Both the position numbers and the translations under genes were made by a program. Below the pieces are notes generated by a model that worked only from the letters and a program-made list of their open reading frames with translations, made no database searches and was not told where the DNA came from. Shown piece after piece: positions 34,408 through 44,241 of a DNA stretch of 64,000 nucleotides (positions are counted from its first letter, which is position 1; the number at the start of each line of letters is the position of its first letter). The stretch lies in assembly GCF_003634555.1 (NCBI RefSeq), contig NZ_RBKS01000001.1, positions 3,348,001 through 3,412,000 on the forward strand, in the 5' to 3' direction. The stretch comes from Frondihabitans australicus. Lineage in GTDB: Bacteria; Actinomycetota; Actinomycetes; Actinomycetales; Microbacteriaceae.

Positions 34408-36597
34408 ATGGCGAACATGCAGGGCGCACCCGCCTCCGACGAGAAGCAGAAGAGCGCCCTCGAGCAGTACGGCATCGACCTCACGGCGATCGCCTCCAGC
34501 GGCAAGCTCGATCCGGTGATCGGGCGGGACTCCGAGATCCGGCGCGTCAGCCAGGTGCTCACCCGTCGCACGAAGAACAACCCCGTGCTCATCGGCGAGC
34601 CCGGCGTCGGCAAGACCGCCGTGGTCGAAGGGCTGGCCCAGCGCATCGTCGCCGGCGATGTCGCCGACTCGCTCAAGGGCAAGCGCCTCATATCGCTCGA
34701 CATCTCGGCCCTCGTCGCCGGCGCCATGTATCGCGGTCAGTTCGAAGAGCGTCTCAAGGCCGTTCTGAAGGAGATCACCGACTCCGACGGTCAGGTCATC
34801 ACGTTCATCGACGAACTCCACACCCTCATGGGCGCAGGAGGCGGTGAAGGCTCGGTCGCAGCAGCCAACATGCTCAAGCCCATGCTCGCCCGGGGCGAGC
34901 TCCGCCTCATCGGGGCGACGACTCTCGACGAGTACCGCCAGTTCATCGAGAAGGACGCCGCGCTCGAGCGCCGATTCCAGCAGGTCTACGTCGGCGAGCC
35001 CAGCGTCGAGGACACCATCGCGATCCTCCGCGGCCTGAAGGAGCGCTACGAGGCCCACCACGGCATCACCATCGCCGACAGCGCCCTCGTCGCCGCAGCC
35101 GCTCTCAGCAACCGCTACATCACGGCCCGACAGCTTCCCGACAAGGCGATCGACCTCATCGACGAGGCCGGTTCTCGCCTCAAGATGGAAATCGACTCCT
35201 CGCCCGTCGAACTCGACGAGCTCTATCGGTCGCTCGCGCGAATGCAGGTCGAGGAACTCGCACTGAAGAAGGAGAAGGATCCCGCGTCCGAGGCCCGCCT
35301 GGCTGCGCTGCGCGAGGAGATGACCCTCCGCCAGCAGGAGTACGCCGATCTCAACCGCCGCTGGCAGGCCGAGAAATCGGCGCTGCAGGGCGTCGGCGAG
35401 CTCAAGGGCAAGCTCAACGACGCGCGCATCGACCTCGACCGCGCCATGCGCGAGGGGCGCTACCAGGACGCCTCGAAGATCAACTACGAGACGATCCCCG
35501 AGATCGAGAAGAGCCTGGCCGAGGCGGAGCGCATCGAGGAGTCGGGCGACCGTCTCGTCAACGACCAGGTCACCGACAGCGACATCGCCGAGGTCGTCGC
35601 GTCGTGGACGGGGATCCCGGTCGGTCGGCTCATGGCCGGCGAGACCGAGAAGCTGCTCCATCTCGAGACCGAGCTCGGCCAGCGCATCATCGGCCAGCGC
35701 GAGGCGGTCACGGCCGTCAGCGAGGCCGTTCGGCGCACCCGCGCAGGCATTTCCGATCCTGACCGCCCCACCGGCTCGTTCCTCTTCCTGGGCCCCACCG
35801 GCGTCGGCAAGACCGAGCTGGCGAAGGCGCTGGCGGCGTTCCTCTTCGACGACGAGAAGGCGATGATCCGCATCGACATGTCGGAGTACGGCGAGAAGCA
35901 CTCCGTCGCCCGACTCGTCGGCGCCCCTCCCGGCTACGTCGGCTACGAGGCCGGCGGGCAGCTCACCGAGGCGGTGCGGCGGCGGCCGTACAGCGTCGTG
36001 CTGATGGACGAGGTCGAGAAGGCTCACCCGGAGGTCTTCGACATCCTGCTCCAGGTGCTCGACGACGGGCGACTGACGGACGGCCAGGGTCGCACGGTCG
36101 ACTTCCGCAACACGATCCTGATCCTCACGTCGAATCTCGGAAGCCAGTTCCTGACCGACCAGACCCTCACGCGAGCGCAGAAGGAAGAAGCCGTCGACGC
36201 GATGGTGCGGCAGGCGTTCAAGCCTGAGTTCATCAACCGACTCGACGACATCGTGATGTTCGACTCGCTGTCGCAGGACGACCTCGGTCAGATCGTGTCG
36301 CTCTACGTCGACCGGCTCGCGCGGCGCCTCGCCGACCGCCGCCTCGAGCTCGCCGTCACGCCCGACGCCCGAGCGTGGCTCGGAGAACGGGGCTACGACC
36401 CGATCTACGGCGCGCGACCCCTGCGTCGTCTGATGCAGCGTCAGATCGACGACAACCTGGCGCGGGCTCTGCTCGACGGCTCGATCACGGACGGTGATAC
36501 CGTGCTCGTCGACGTGGCGCCCGGCGGCGAGGCCCTCGTCGTGACGAAGTCCGACCTGAGCGATGAACCCCTCGACGTCGACGAGCTCGAGTCGTAG
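34408..36597 (+). CDS. clpB: ClpB disaggregase lacking the N-terminal domain
   Basis: The 729-residue Hsp100 ATPase has the first AAA+ module (Walker [15 protein letters not shown] near residue 65, Walker B FIDELH), the middle coiled coil with the M-domain pattern ([20 protein letters not shown]), and the second module (Walker [14 protein letters not shown], pore loop [13 protein letters not shown]). Usual ClpB is about 850-870 residues; the Clp-N repeats (about 140 residues) are absent, and the protein starts with a 20-residue leader. It lacks the IGL/F loop for ClpP, so it is a disaggregase working with DnaK. HspR control is expected. Confidence 0.95.
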   Translation: MANMQGAPASDEKQKSALEQYGIDLTAIASSGKLDPVIGRDSEIRRVSQVLTRRTKNNPVLIGEPGVGKTAVVEGLAQRIVAGDVADSLKGKRLISLDISALVAGAMYRGQFEERLKAVLKEITDSDGQVITFIDELHTLMGAGGGEGSVAAANMLKPMLARGELRLIGATTLDEYRQFIEKDAALERRFQQVYVGEPSVEDTIAILRGLKERYEAHHGITIADSALVAAAALSNRYITARQLPDKAIDLIDEAGSRLKMEIDSSPVELDELYRSLARMQVEELALKKEKDPASEARLAALREEMTLRQQEYADLNRRWQAEKSALQGVGELKGKLNDARIDLDRAMREGRYQDASKINYETIPEIEKSLAEAERIEESGDRLVNDQVTDSDIAEVVASWTGIPVGRLMAGETEKLLHLETELGQRIIGQREAVTAVSEAVRRTRAGISDPDRPTGSFLFLGPTGVGKTELAKALAAFLFDDEKAMIRIDMSEYGEKHSVARLVGAPPGYVGYEAGGQLTEAVRRRPYSVVLMDEVEKAHPEVFDILLQVLDDGRLTDGQGRTVDFRNTILILTSNLGSQFLTDQTLTRAQKEEAVDAMVRQAFKPEFINRLDDIVMFDSLSQDDLGQIVSLYVDRLARRLADRRLELAVTPDARAWLGERGYDPIYGARPLRRLMQRQIDDNLARALLDGSITDGDTVLVDVAPGGEALVVTKSDLSDEPLDVDELES

Positions 36598-36651
36598 CGA
36601 GCCGGCCGGCGGTCGTCGTCGAGGCGGGACGCCGACGGGTGTGCTTGAACG

Positions 36652-37830
36652 TCACGCCACCGGCGCACCCGTGGCCTCGCGGAGGGCTGCGGCATACTCG
36701 CGCCGGTGGTTCTCCCACACCACGCGGTGATCGAACTCGCGACGGACGTGATCGCGGGCCGCGCTGACTAGGGCGTCGCGATCGCGGCGAGCCGCCTCGA
36801 GCGCTCGCGCGAGATCCGCCTCGTCGTCGACCCGCGCTCGGACACCCGTGACGCCGTCGTCGATGAGGGCGTCGAACGCCGCGACGTCGCTCGTGACGAC
36901 GGGGACCTCCGCCGCCCAGGCTTCGAGCACGACGGTCGGGAGACCCTCGCGGCGTGACGGCAGGCAGAAGATGTCGAATAGCGTGAAGGCCTCCGACGGA
37001 TCGTCGAGTTCGCCCAGTCGGAGAACCCATCCCTCACCCAGGTCGGCACGCGTGGCGGGAGTGAGCCCGGCCACTCCGTCGTCGGGCCCGACGAGGGCCA
37101 CGACGACGTCGCGGCCACCGTCGCGAAGCCGCTTCACCGCGCCGAGGAGGGCATCGACGCCCTTGTCGGCCGTGAGTCGCCCGACGAAGCCCACCACGAC
37201 GGTCTCGGGCCCGAGCTTGTGGTGCTCGCGGCACGCGCGTCGTGTCGCAGGATCGGCAGGCCCGAACCTCGCGAGGTCGACTCCCCCGACCGACCCCGAC
37301 CCCACCACGGTCATGTGCGTCGTGTCGAGGCCCAGCTCGCGGCAGCGACGCACGAGCGAGTGCCCGACCGCGATAGTGCGCGTCGAGAGTCGAAGTGTCA
37401 GCGCCTCTGTGACGAGCAGGACGCGTCGGAGAAGACCCGTCGCTGTGTCGAGACGCATGCCGCGCAGGAGGTGGATCCGAACGGGCGTCTTCGTCATGAC
37501 CCCCGCCAGGGCGGTCAGGAGGGAGGCCTTCGGTGTGCCGTAGACGACGACGGCGGGGCGCAGCGCTGCCAGGAGCGCGAGGAGACGGACGAAGCCGATC
37601 AGGTCGCTCAGCGGGGAGGGCTTGCGGCGGAAGGGCAGCGCGAAGGATCGGATGCCCTCGCGCGCGGCCACCGACTGCAGCCTGCCCGTGTCGGCCGCGG
37701 CGATCGCCAGGGGCGAGATGCCGTGCTCGTGGAGATACCTGAGCTGCCCGCGCAGCATCATGTCGATGCTGAGGTCGATGGTCTTGACGACTAGGACTCC
37801 CCGTCGAGCTTGCCGCGCGCGGCCGCTCAT
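36652..37830 (-). CDS. Glycosyltransferase family 4-type
   Basis: The 392-residue GT-B enzyme has the C-terminal nucleotide-sugar site (VVVGFVGRLTADKGVDALLG near residue 215, then FDIFCLPSRREGLPTVVLEA, the E-x7-E motif region). The N-terminal half starts VLVVKTIDLSIDMMLRGQLR and carries HLLRGMRLD, a signature of capsular GT4 enzymes. It is the last gene of the polysaccharide locus, and its ATG overlaps the dehydratase stop by 4 bp. Donor and acceptor sugars are unknown. Confidence 0.88.
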   Translation of the reverse strand: MSGRARQARRGVLVVKTIDLSIDMMLRGQLRYLHEHGISPLAIAAADTGRLQSVAAREGIRSFALPFRRKPSPLSDLIGFVRLLALLAALRPAVVVYGTPKASLLTALAGVMTKTPVRIHLLRGMRLDTATGLLRRVLLVTEALTLRLSTRTIAVGHSLVRRCRELGLDTTHMTVVGSGSVGGVDLARFGPADPATRRACREHHKLGPETVVVGFVGRLTADKGVDALLGAVKRLRDGGRDVVVALVGPDDGVAGLTPATRADLGEGWVLRLGELDDPSEAFTLFDIFCLPSRREGLPTVVLEAWAAEVPVVTSDVAAFDALIDDGVTGVRARVDDEADLARALEAARRDRDALVSAARDHVRREFDHRVVWENHRREYAAALREATGAPVA

Positions 37831-38945
37831 GCTGACAGTGGCTGCGCGTCACCGCGCACACAGCCGGCGCTCGAGCCGCGCGGGACGTAGCCGAGGAGCA
37901 GGCGGCGGTCGAGGTCTTCGGGGGCGAGCGGTTCGACACGAGTGTGCGAGATCTTGGGATGCTTCGAGCGGTGCACGATCTCGCCGGCGCCGATGAGCTC
38001 CTCGTGGATCTTCTCGCCGGGACGCAGCCCGGTGAAGATGATCTCCGTCGGCCGACCCGTCTGCTCGATGACGCGATTGACGACGTCGAGGATGCGAACG
38101 GGCTGCCCCATGTCGAGGACGAGGATCTCGCCCGGTTCGGCGATGGCGCCGGCGTGGATGACGAGCTGGCTCGCCTCGGGGATGGACATGAAGTAGCGCG
38201 TGGCGTCGGGGTGCGTCACGGTCACGGGCTTGCCCGCATTGATGAGGTCGACGAGCAGCGGGACAAGGCTGCCCCGGCTGGCGAAGACGTTGCCGAAGCG
38301 GACGGAGGCGTATCGCTCGCCCTGGTCGCCGGCGAAGGCCGCGGTCAGGCGCTCGGCGAGATGCTTGCTCGAGCCGAGCGTGCTGGTCGGGTTGGCCGCC
38401 TTGTCGGTGGAGATGTTGACGAATCTCTCGGCGCCGGCGGCGCGCGACGCACGGAGGACATTGAGTGTGCCGAGCACGTTGGTCTTCCACGCCTCGTCGG
38501 GATAGCGCTCGAGGAGCGGAAGATGCTTGAGCGCGGCGGCGTGAAACACGACGTCGGGTTTTCTGTCGACGAACGTGTCGGTGAGCGCGTCGCCGTCGCG
38601 GATGTCGGCGAGGAGGAGGTGGGGGGAATCGAGCAGCCCGTGGCCGGAGAGCGACACCTGTGTCTGCTGCAGGCCCGTCTCGTCGCGATCGAGCATGATC
38701 AGCTCACTCGGGCGGAAACGCGCGATCTGCCGACAGAGCTCACTTCCGATGGAACCGCCGGCGCCCGTGACCAGCACCCGGCGACCGGTCAGGAACGTCG
38801 CCGCCGACTCGACGTCCGTCCCGCCGATCGATCGACCCGTGATCTCGTGGAAGTCGATGTCGTCGGCCGAGAGGTGGATCGACGGCGCGAGGGGCGCGCC
38901 GGGAAGGTGGCCGGACCGGTTGGAGGCTGCATCGAGGGTCGTCAC
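37827..38945 (-). CDS. CapD/FlaA1-type UDP-sugar dehydratase/epimerase
   Basis: The 372-residue extended SDR has the NAD motif VLVTGAGGSIGSELCRQIAR near residue 55, the proximal VVFHAAALKHLPLLE and the STDKAANPTSTLGSSKHLAE segment, where the Ser/Thr-Asp-Lys of 4,6-dehydratases replaces Tyr-x3-Lys. This is the short form without membrane helices, like FlaA1/PseB or CapE. It makes a 4-keto-6-deoxy or epimerised UDP-HexNAc for the polysaccharide. GTG start with GGAG close by. Substrate is inferred. Confidence 0.88.
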   Translation of the reverse strand: MTTLDAASNRSGHLPGAPLAPSIHLSADDIDFHEITGRSIGGTDVESAATFLTGRRVLVTGAGGSIGSELCRQIARFRPSELIMLDRDETGLQQTQVSLSGHGLLDSPHLLLADIRDGDALTDTFVDRKPDVVFHAAALKHLPLLERYPDEAWKTNVLGTLNVLRASRAAGAERFVNISTDKAANPTSTLGSSKHLAERLTAAFAGDQGERYASVRFGNVFASRGSLVPLLVDLINAGKPVTVTHPDATRYFMSIPEASQLVIHAGAIAEPGEILVLDMGQPVRILDVVNRVIEQTGRPTEIIFTGLRPGEKIHEELIGAGEIVHRSKHPKISHTRVEPLAPEDLDRRLLLGYVPRGSSAGCVRGDAQPLSA

Positions 38946-39017
38946 GGGGGCTCCTGCTGAAAGTATGAAATGTGGAATATGTCTAGTGTATGCCGGGCGA
39001 TGTCGGATCGGAAGGGG

Positions 39018-39818
39018 TCAACGTGACTTCGTGCCGCGGAGGTAGTGCGGCCTGCGGAGCCCGAGGTGACGGACGAGCTGTGCCGACAACCACAGGGCGT
39101 CGTCGAGGCGCTGTGCAAGCCCCGATCGACCCAGGTGCGCAGCCAGACGGCGGCGCGACCGCAGGATCGTTCGGGTCGAACTGCCCCACGGCGGCGTTCG
39201 GCGGCTGTGCTGGCCCGGGTGGACGCGGTAGGCCGTGAGCGGTTGGGTAAGGACTTCGACGCGCCCCTCACGGGCCAGGCGGAGCCAGAGGTCGTAGTCC
39301 TGCATTCGCACACACGACGGGTCGTAGCCGCCCACGGCGCGAACGGCCGACCGACGGTACATGGTCGACGAGTGGGTGAGGACGTTGCGCCGCAGGAGCG
39401 CCGACGAGACATCGCCCCGGTGGGCTGCCAGGACGCCGAGATGTCTGCCCTGGCCGTCGATGATGTCGACCGCGGAGGCCACGCAGACCGTCGCCGGGGA
39501 GGACGCCAGCCGGTCGGCCTGGACATGGAGGCGCCCCGCGCGGGCGAGGTCGTCGGCATCGAGCCGCGCGATGAATTCCGCCGAAGCGGCTTCGATGCCC
39601 GCGTTGAGCGCGGTGGCCGTGCCTCGGCGCTCGGGCAGTTCGACGACGAGGATTCGTGGATCGTCCGGCAGGGGGGTGTCGCGGACGTCGACGCCGTCGA
39701 GCACCACGACCACCTCGAGGTCGATGTCGTTCTGTGAGAGGACGGAGTCGAGTGCGTCGACGAAATGACTGTCGGCTCGAACGGTCGGGATGATCACGGA
39801 GACTTCGGGACGGGTCAT
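39018..39818 (-). CDS. Glycosyltransferase family 2
   Basis: The 266-residue GT-A enzyme starts PEVSVIIPTVRADSHFVDAL; the nucleotide-binding EVVVVLDGVDV and the metal-binding FIARLDADDLARAGRLHVQA are clear, as is the catalytic ED-type region YDPSCVRMQDYDLWLRLAREG. The open frame continues upstream but the family start and an ATGA overlap with the phosphatase gene fix ATG 39818. There is no membrane helix. It adds one sugar of the repeat unit; specificity unknown. Confidence 0.9.
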   Translation of the reverse strand: MTRPEVSVIIPTVRADSHFVDALDSVLSQNDIDLEVVVVLDGVDVRDTPLPDDPRILVVELPERRGTATALNAGIEAASAEFIARLDADDLARAGRLHVQADRLASSPATVCVASAVDIIDGQGRHLGVLAAHRGDVSSALLRRNVLTHSSTMYRRSAVRAVGGYDPSCVRMQDYDLWLRLAREGRVEVLTQPLTAYRVHPGQHSRRTPPWGSSTRTILRSRRRLAAHLGRSGLAQRLDDALWLSAQLVRHLGLRRPHYLRGTKSR

Positions 39819-40429
39819 GAGGCTCGGCTTTCGCTGAGGGGGATTCGCGGACGGGCTCGGGCAGCGGACACCAGGGCCGGGATCGTGACGGCGAGGGCGC
39901 TCTCGATCCTGTCGATGGCCTGGTCGAAGGCGGCATCGCTGCGACCGAAGGGATCGGGCACCTCGTCGCTCTCCGGATCGGGCAGCGCCGGCACCAGCCC
40001 GCGGAGAGAGCTCGTCACGGAGACGAGGGCCTGCACCGAGTCGGCCACGGGCACGCCCGCGGATGTCGAGAACCGGATGAGGCGGGCGAACTCCGGGAGA
40101 GTGAAGGTGCGTCGGGTCGCGGCCGGTGCCAGCTGAACGACCTGGCGCCGCTGGTCGAACGACATCGTGAGGACCAGGTCGGCCGCTGCGGCCGACCTGT
40201 TCGTCAGACGGCGTGTGGCGTGGCCGGCGAGCGAGAGGCCGATTCGCCGCGCCGCTGCCTCCGACTGCGCTGCGGCGGGGTGGCCGTCGTCGGCCCGTGT
40301 GCCCGCGCTGGCGAAGGTCAGGACGCCTCGGGTGTCGCCTCGGGCTCGACTCGAGGCTTCGGCAAGGGGAGATCGGCACAGGTTGCCGGTGCAGACGAAA
40401 AGGACGCCGGCCGGCCTGCCCGTGGTCAT
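39815..40429 (-). CDS. Low-molecular-weight protein tyrosine phosphatase
   Basis: The 204-residue phosphatase has the P-loop VLFVCTGNLCRSPLAE (C-x5-R-S) near residue 13 and the catalytic Asp in DPFGRS. It should dephosphorylate the BY-kinase encoded just upstream (4-bp overlap), as in Wzb/Wzc pairs. The protein is longer than the usual 150 residues because of an insert around residues 95-150 (SVQALVSVTSSLRGLVPALP). The last 25 residues are disordered. Confidence 0.9.
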   Translation of the reverse strand: MTTGRPAGVLFVCTGNLCRSPLAEASSRARGDTRGVLTFASAGTRADDGHPAAAQSEAAARRIGLSLAGHATRRLTNRSAAAADLVLTMSFDQRRQVVQLAPAATRRTFTLPEFARLIRFSTSAGVPVADSVQALVSVTSSLRGLVPALPDPESDEVPDPFGRSDAAFDQAIDRIESALAVTIPALVSAARARPRIPLSESRAS

Positions 40430-41847
40430 CGGCCGTCGGCCTTCGCGCGGCGGGGCACTCGCTTCTCGGCCGGCGCGGCGACAGCCGACATCTCAAGCGT
40501 CTCAGGGCTGTAGGCGTACGCGTAGGCGTCGAGCTTCTTCGCCTTGGTCATGGTGAGGATCAGGCCGAGTCGAGGCGCCCCGGCGGCGTCGAGCGTCGCC
40601 ACGGCCGAGGACAGCTGCCTGTGCGTGGTGCGGTTCATGGCGGTGACGAGGAGGGCGCCGTTGGTTGCATTCGCCAGGATGGCCGCGTCGGTGACGGGCA
40701 GGAGAGGCGGGGCGTCCAGGATCACGAATTCGAACGACTCGCTCAGCTCGCGCAGGACGAGCGCCATGCTCGGCGAGCCGAGCAGCTCGGTGGGATTCGG
40801 CGGGATCTGCCCGGCGGGAAGAACGGACAGGCTCCCGAGGCCCCAGGGCTGGAGGACGTCGACGAGCTCGGCGCGACCGGCGAGGACGTCGGTGAGGCCC
40901 GCGCCGCCCTCGATGCCCATGAGCGTCGCAACCCGCGGCCGGCGGAGGTCGGCGTCGACGAGCGCGACGCGGGCGCCCGATTCCGCGAGCGTGATCGCGA
41001 GGTTGGTCGCCGTCGTGCTCTTGCCCTCTCGCGGAAGGGCGGACGTGACGACGAAGCTGCGCGATTCGCTGCCGATGTCGAGGAACTGGAGGTTCGTGCG
41101 GAGGCGTCGGAAAGCCTCGGCGCGCGGCGACCTCGGATCCGTCTGGATGACGAGGGGTTTCGTGACGGCGGACCTGTCGAATGCCATCTCGCCGAGAATC
41201 GGGGACTTCGCGGCGGAGGCGACGTCATCTCGATCGCGCAGCTTTGTGTCGATCGCCGAGCGCAGAGCGAGGACGCCCACCCCGAGCATGAGCCCGACCA
41301 TGCCGCCCGCGCCGATGTTCAGAAGCGGGCGGGGCGACGTCGGCGCCGTGGGCGTCGTGGCCGGCGTGACGACGCTCAGGCCGACGGGCGTCGACGCCGC
41401 TCCGCTCGACGGCTCGAGCTGCTGAGTCACGACGGCTGCGAGCTGCTTCGAGATGGCGTTCGCGATCTGAGCGCTCAGGACCGGATCGAGATCCTCCACG
41501 CGGATGTCGATGAGGACCGTCTGAACCGGGGTCGAGGCGGTGACACGCGACGCGAGATCGGCGGGAGTGGTCTTCAGGTGGAGCTCGTCGATGACCGGCT
41601 GGAGAACTCGCGTGCTCGTCGCGACGCTCACGTACGACTGCACCTTCTGCTCGGCTGCGCTGCCGCCCTGGAGGAGGTCGATCGCTGTATTGCCGCCGCC
41701 GACTGTGACGTAGAGCTCGGCTGTGGCCGTGTACTGAGGGGCTGCGAGCGACGTCATGCCGTAGCCGGCACCGAGTCCCGCGGCTACGCCGAGCGCGAGG
41801 ACGACCCAGCCGCCTCGGAGGAGCCGGAGCAATCGTGCGATGTCCAT
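40426..41847 (-). CDS. Polysaccharide co-polymerase fused to BY-kinase
   Basis: The 473-residue protein has a Wzz-type domain between two membrane helices (residues about 15-35 and 180-200), then the tyrosine kinase: Walker A SALPREGKSTTATNLA, Walker A' VALVDADLRRP, Walker B VILDAPPLLPVTD. The C-terminal tail has a Tyr cluster (DAYAYAYSPETLEM), the expected autophosphorylation sites, and ends in basic residues. It sets chain length and activity of the exporter. A possible promoter with the shared 12-mer lies 54 bp upstream. Confidence 0.93.
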   Translation of the reverse strand: MDIARLLRLLRGGWVVLALGVAAGLGAGYGMTSLAAPQYTATAELYVTVGGGNTAIDLLQGGSAAEQKVQSYVSVATSTRVLQPVIDELHLKTTPADLASRVTASTPVQTVLIDIRVEDLDPVLSAQIANAISKQLAAVVTQQLEPSSGAASTPVGLSVVTPATTPTAPTSPRPLLNIGAGGMVGLMLGVGVLALRSAIDTKLRDRDDVASAAKSPILGEMAFDRSAVTKPLVIQTDPRSPRAEAFRRLRTNLQFLDIGSESRSFVVTSALPREGKSTTATNLAITLAESGARVALVDADLRRPRVATLMGIEGGAGLTDVLAGRAELVDVLQPWGLGSLSVLPAGQIPPNPTELLGSPSMALVLRELSESFEFVILDAPPLLPVTDAAILANATNGALLVTAMNRTTHRQLSSAVATLDAAGAPRLGLILTMTKAKKLDAYAYAYSPETLEMSAVAAPAEKRVPRRAKADGR

Positions 41848-41900
41848 GGGGTGTCCCTGCGGTCGAGAGGGCCCGCTCGGGTGACCGGGCATTGGCCCAT

Positions 41901-41912
41901 AGAATATCAGAT
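41901..41912 (-). promoter_or_regulatory. Shared AT-rich promoter motif upstream of the kinase gene
   Basis: On the minus strand ATCTGATATTCT contains an extended -10 (TGATATTCT). The identical 12-mer lies at 46320-46331, again about 50 bp upstream of the first gene of a unit. Promoter function is inferred. Confidence 0.55.
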
Positions 41913-41926
41913 ATAAATGCGAATGA

Positions 41927-43021
41927 CTAGTGCGCGGCCGCGAGCGCCAGCATGTCGGTGTAATGGCCGAATCGGAATCCTGCGACGACGACGAACGCCA
42001 CGACGCCGACGGTGGCGACCCGCGATCGCGCGCTCTGGCTGCGCGCAAGAGGCGCAGCCAGGAGCAGCGGTGCCAGCAGCCAGGAGTAGGCGCCGAGCCG
42101 GTCGGAATAGGCGATGAAGCCGAAGAGCAGGAAGTAGACGTTGAGGCACGCGAACAGGGTGACCAAGCGGGTGTACCACGCGGGGGTCGTCGACAGTCGC
42201 CGGAAGAAGAGTCCTGTGGCGAGAAGGATCGCGCTCAAGAGGAGGAAGTCGAGCCGATTGACGCCTCCCGTGTAGTGGGCGACGACCGACGGGTCGGTGT
42301 ACTCGGCGATCTCGGGCATCGCGGTGGCGATCGGCCCCAGCACCCGCGTCTGTAGACCCGTGAGGAAGAGCGCCGCGGCCAAGCCCCAGACGACGAGGGC
42401 CACCCGGAGGGGAAGTCGGATGAGCGCGAGGAGCGCGAGCAGGATCGTCAGCGGCAGCACGGAGTGATGGAACAGGGTCGCCACCGCGAGGAACGGCGCC
42501 CAAGCCCATCGATGGCCGCGCAGGATCAGGCAGATGGCGATGAACATGAACGACATCGCCATGCCCTGCCGCACCACCACGCTGGCGAACGAGGGCATGA
42601 ACCCCAGGCTCACGGAGACGAAGAGCACCAGCGGAAGGCGCCACGTCGGCAGAAGGAGGCGCGCCCCGAGCACGACCGCGACGACGCTCACCAGCCCTAC
42701 GACGCCGAAGAGACCCGTCGATTCGATGCCGAGTCGGCTCAGGACCCAGAAGAAGATGACGTACGCGGGCTCGCCGGACGTCGTCAGTCGCGCCGAGAAC
42801 GCCTGCGAGAGGGTCCCGGCGCCAATGGCGCGCAGCTCTCGCACGTAGATCCACTTGTCGGGTGTTCCCGGATTGGCCTGGAGCGCGTAGACGACGGTGA
42901 ACCAGCCGAGGACGGTCAGCGGGATCAGGGCGACCACCGAGGAGCGCAGCAGCGACCGCGCGCGGCTCCACAGCGGAAGGACGCTGGCGAACGCGGAGGA
43001 GAGACCGAGGGCGATGATCAC
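41927..43021 (-). CDS. EpsG/Wzy-like polysaccharide polymerase
   Basis: The 364-residue membrane protein has about ten helices. The segments DKWIYVRELRAIGAGTLSQA, GEPAYVIFFWVLSRLGI and VRQGMAMSFMFIAICLILRG match the EpsG family of exopolysaccharide polymerases, as does HHSVLPLTILLALLALI. It probably joins repeat units on the outer face. GTG at 43021 overlaps the flippase stop by 4 bp (GTGA), fixing the start. The long extension of the open frame upstream is not coding. Confidence 0.82.
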   Translation of the reverse strand: MIIALGLSSAFASVLPLWSRARSLLRSSVVALIPLTVLGWFTVVYALQANPGTPDKWIYVRELRAIGAGTLSQAFSARLTTSGEPAYVIFFWVLSRLGIESTGLFGVVGLVSVVAVVLGARLLLPTWRLPLVLFVSVSLGFMPSFASVVVRQGMAMSFMFIAICLILRGHRWAWAPFLAVATLFHHSVLPLTILLALLALIRLPLRVALVVWGLAAALFLTGLQTRVLGPIATAMPEIAEYTDPSVVAHYTGGVNRLDFLLLSAILLATGLFFRRLSTTPAWYTRLVTLFACLNVYFLLFGFIAYSDRLGAYSWLLAPLLLAAPLARSQSARSRVATVGVVAFVVVAGFRFGHYTDMLALAAAH

Positions 43022-44241
43022 GCTGCCGCCCTCGAGACGCGTGCGGCATTCACCCGGACCAGGATCAGTGCGCTGAGGCTCGCCCGCACAGGGATGGTGA
43101 GGACGTAGGCCCAGAGCGCCCCGGTGTGTCCGGCCCACGGGACGATGGCCAGGGCGAGCGCGAGTGCCGCCAACGTGGTCAGGGCGCTGACCAGCAGCGA
43201 GGACGAGTACCGGTTGAGCGAGCTGAGGGCATTGGCACCCGCGAGGTTCAGCGGCAGCGCGATCGCGGCGAGGAGGATCGCTGCGGCGTCGGCGAGCGAG
43301 AGCGCGTAGTCGGGAGTGAAGACGAGCGGCAGCAGGAGCGCGCCCGCCACGACCGCCCCGAGAGCGAGGGGCGTCGTGATCCTCGCCCACGTCAGGCCCG
43401 CGTGGGCGGCGTCGCGGACCGTGAGCCGGCCCTCGAGCGCGAGACCGCGTGCACGCGGAAGCCAGGACTGAGCCAGCGCGCTGGCGACGACCTGGAGGGC
43501 GACGATGAGGTAGAGGTGCACGGACAGCACGCTGAGGTCGGTCGGCGACGCGTGAGCCGCCAACACGTACTGAGGGATCGCCGTGAGGAGCGTCACGAGC
43601 CCGGAGGCGAGTCCGGTCGGGAGGCCGGCCCGGAGCAGTGTTCGCCAGTCGGCGAGTCGACTGGATGCGGGTCGGGCGTTGTCGCGGGTGCCCGGGGACC
43701 TCAGGACCAGGCCGAGGGCGACGAGGACCACCGCGGACATCGTCGCCGATGCGAGCAGAGTCTGGACCAGCGTCGCGTGCACGAGAGTCGAGACGCCGAC
43801 GGCCGCGAGCTGGCAGGCGGCCGTTCCGGCCGTGAGGGCGGGGATGAGGCCCGCGCGACGGTCGGCCTGGAGGAATCCCGACCGGAGATCGGTGAAGGCG
43901 TCGACCACTTTCTGCAGACTCACCGCTGCGACGATCCCTGCCGTCGCGGGCGCCACCGCGACGGCGATGACGACCGTCACGAGCAGAACGGTGCCGCTCG
44001 CGGCTGCCCTCAGCGCCAGGTAGCGCGAGGCCGGGATAGGGCGGTGCAGGGTGAGCCGGACATCCCGGAGCCCCAGGTCGAGGACGATGAACCCCGGAGC
44101 CGTGACCGCGAGCGCCAGCGCGTACTCGCCTGCGGCCCCGCTGCCGAAGACGCGAACGACGATCACGAGCACGCCGAGTTGCGCGGCGTACCGGGAGGCG
44201 CTCGCCGCCATGAGGAACACCGGAGTGAGGCGGCGGTTCAT
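43018..44241 (-). CDS. Wzx-type polysaccharide flippase (MOP superfamily)
   Basis: The 407-residue protein has about twelve hydrophobic helices with charged loops. The start (SASRYAAQLGVLVIVVRVFG, then AGEYALALAVTAPGFIVLDL) and the middle LLRAGLPTGLASGLVTLLTA follow the polysaccharide flippase pattern. It moves lipid-linked repeat units across the membrane. ATG 44241 overlaps the epimerase stop by 4 bp. Multidrug MATE transport is a less likely alternative given the neighbours. Confidence 0.85.
   Translation of the reverse strand: MNRRLTPVFLMAASASRYAAQLGVLVIVVRVFGSGAAGEYALALAVTAPGFIVLDLGLRDVRLTLHRPIPASRYLALRAAASGTVLLVTVVIAVAVAPATAGIVAAVSLQKVVDAFTDLRSGFLQADRRAGLIPALTAGTAACQLAAVGVSTLVHATLVQTLLASATMSAVVLVALGLVLRSPGTRDNARPASSRLADWRTLLRAGLPTGLASGLVTLLTAIPQYVLAAHASPTDLSVLSVHLYLIVALQVVASALAQSWLPRARGLALEGRLTVRDAAHAGLTWARITTPLALGAVVAGALLLPLVFTPDYALSLADAAAILLAAIALPLNLAGANALSSLNRYSSSLLVSALTTLAALALALAIVPWAGHTGALWAYVLTIPVRASLSALILVRVNAARVSRAAA

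Noticed and set aside
36598-36651. Terminator at the GCCGGCCGGC palindrome after clpB
   Set aside because: The palindrome is only 10 bp without a loop or T-run.
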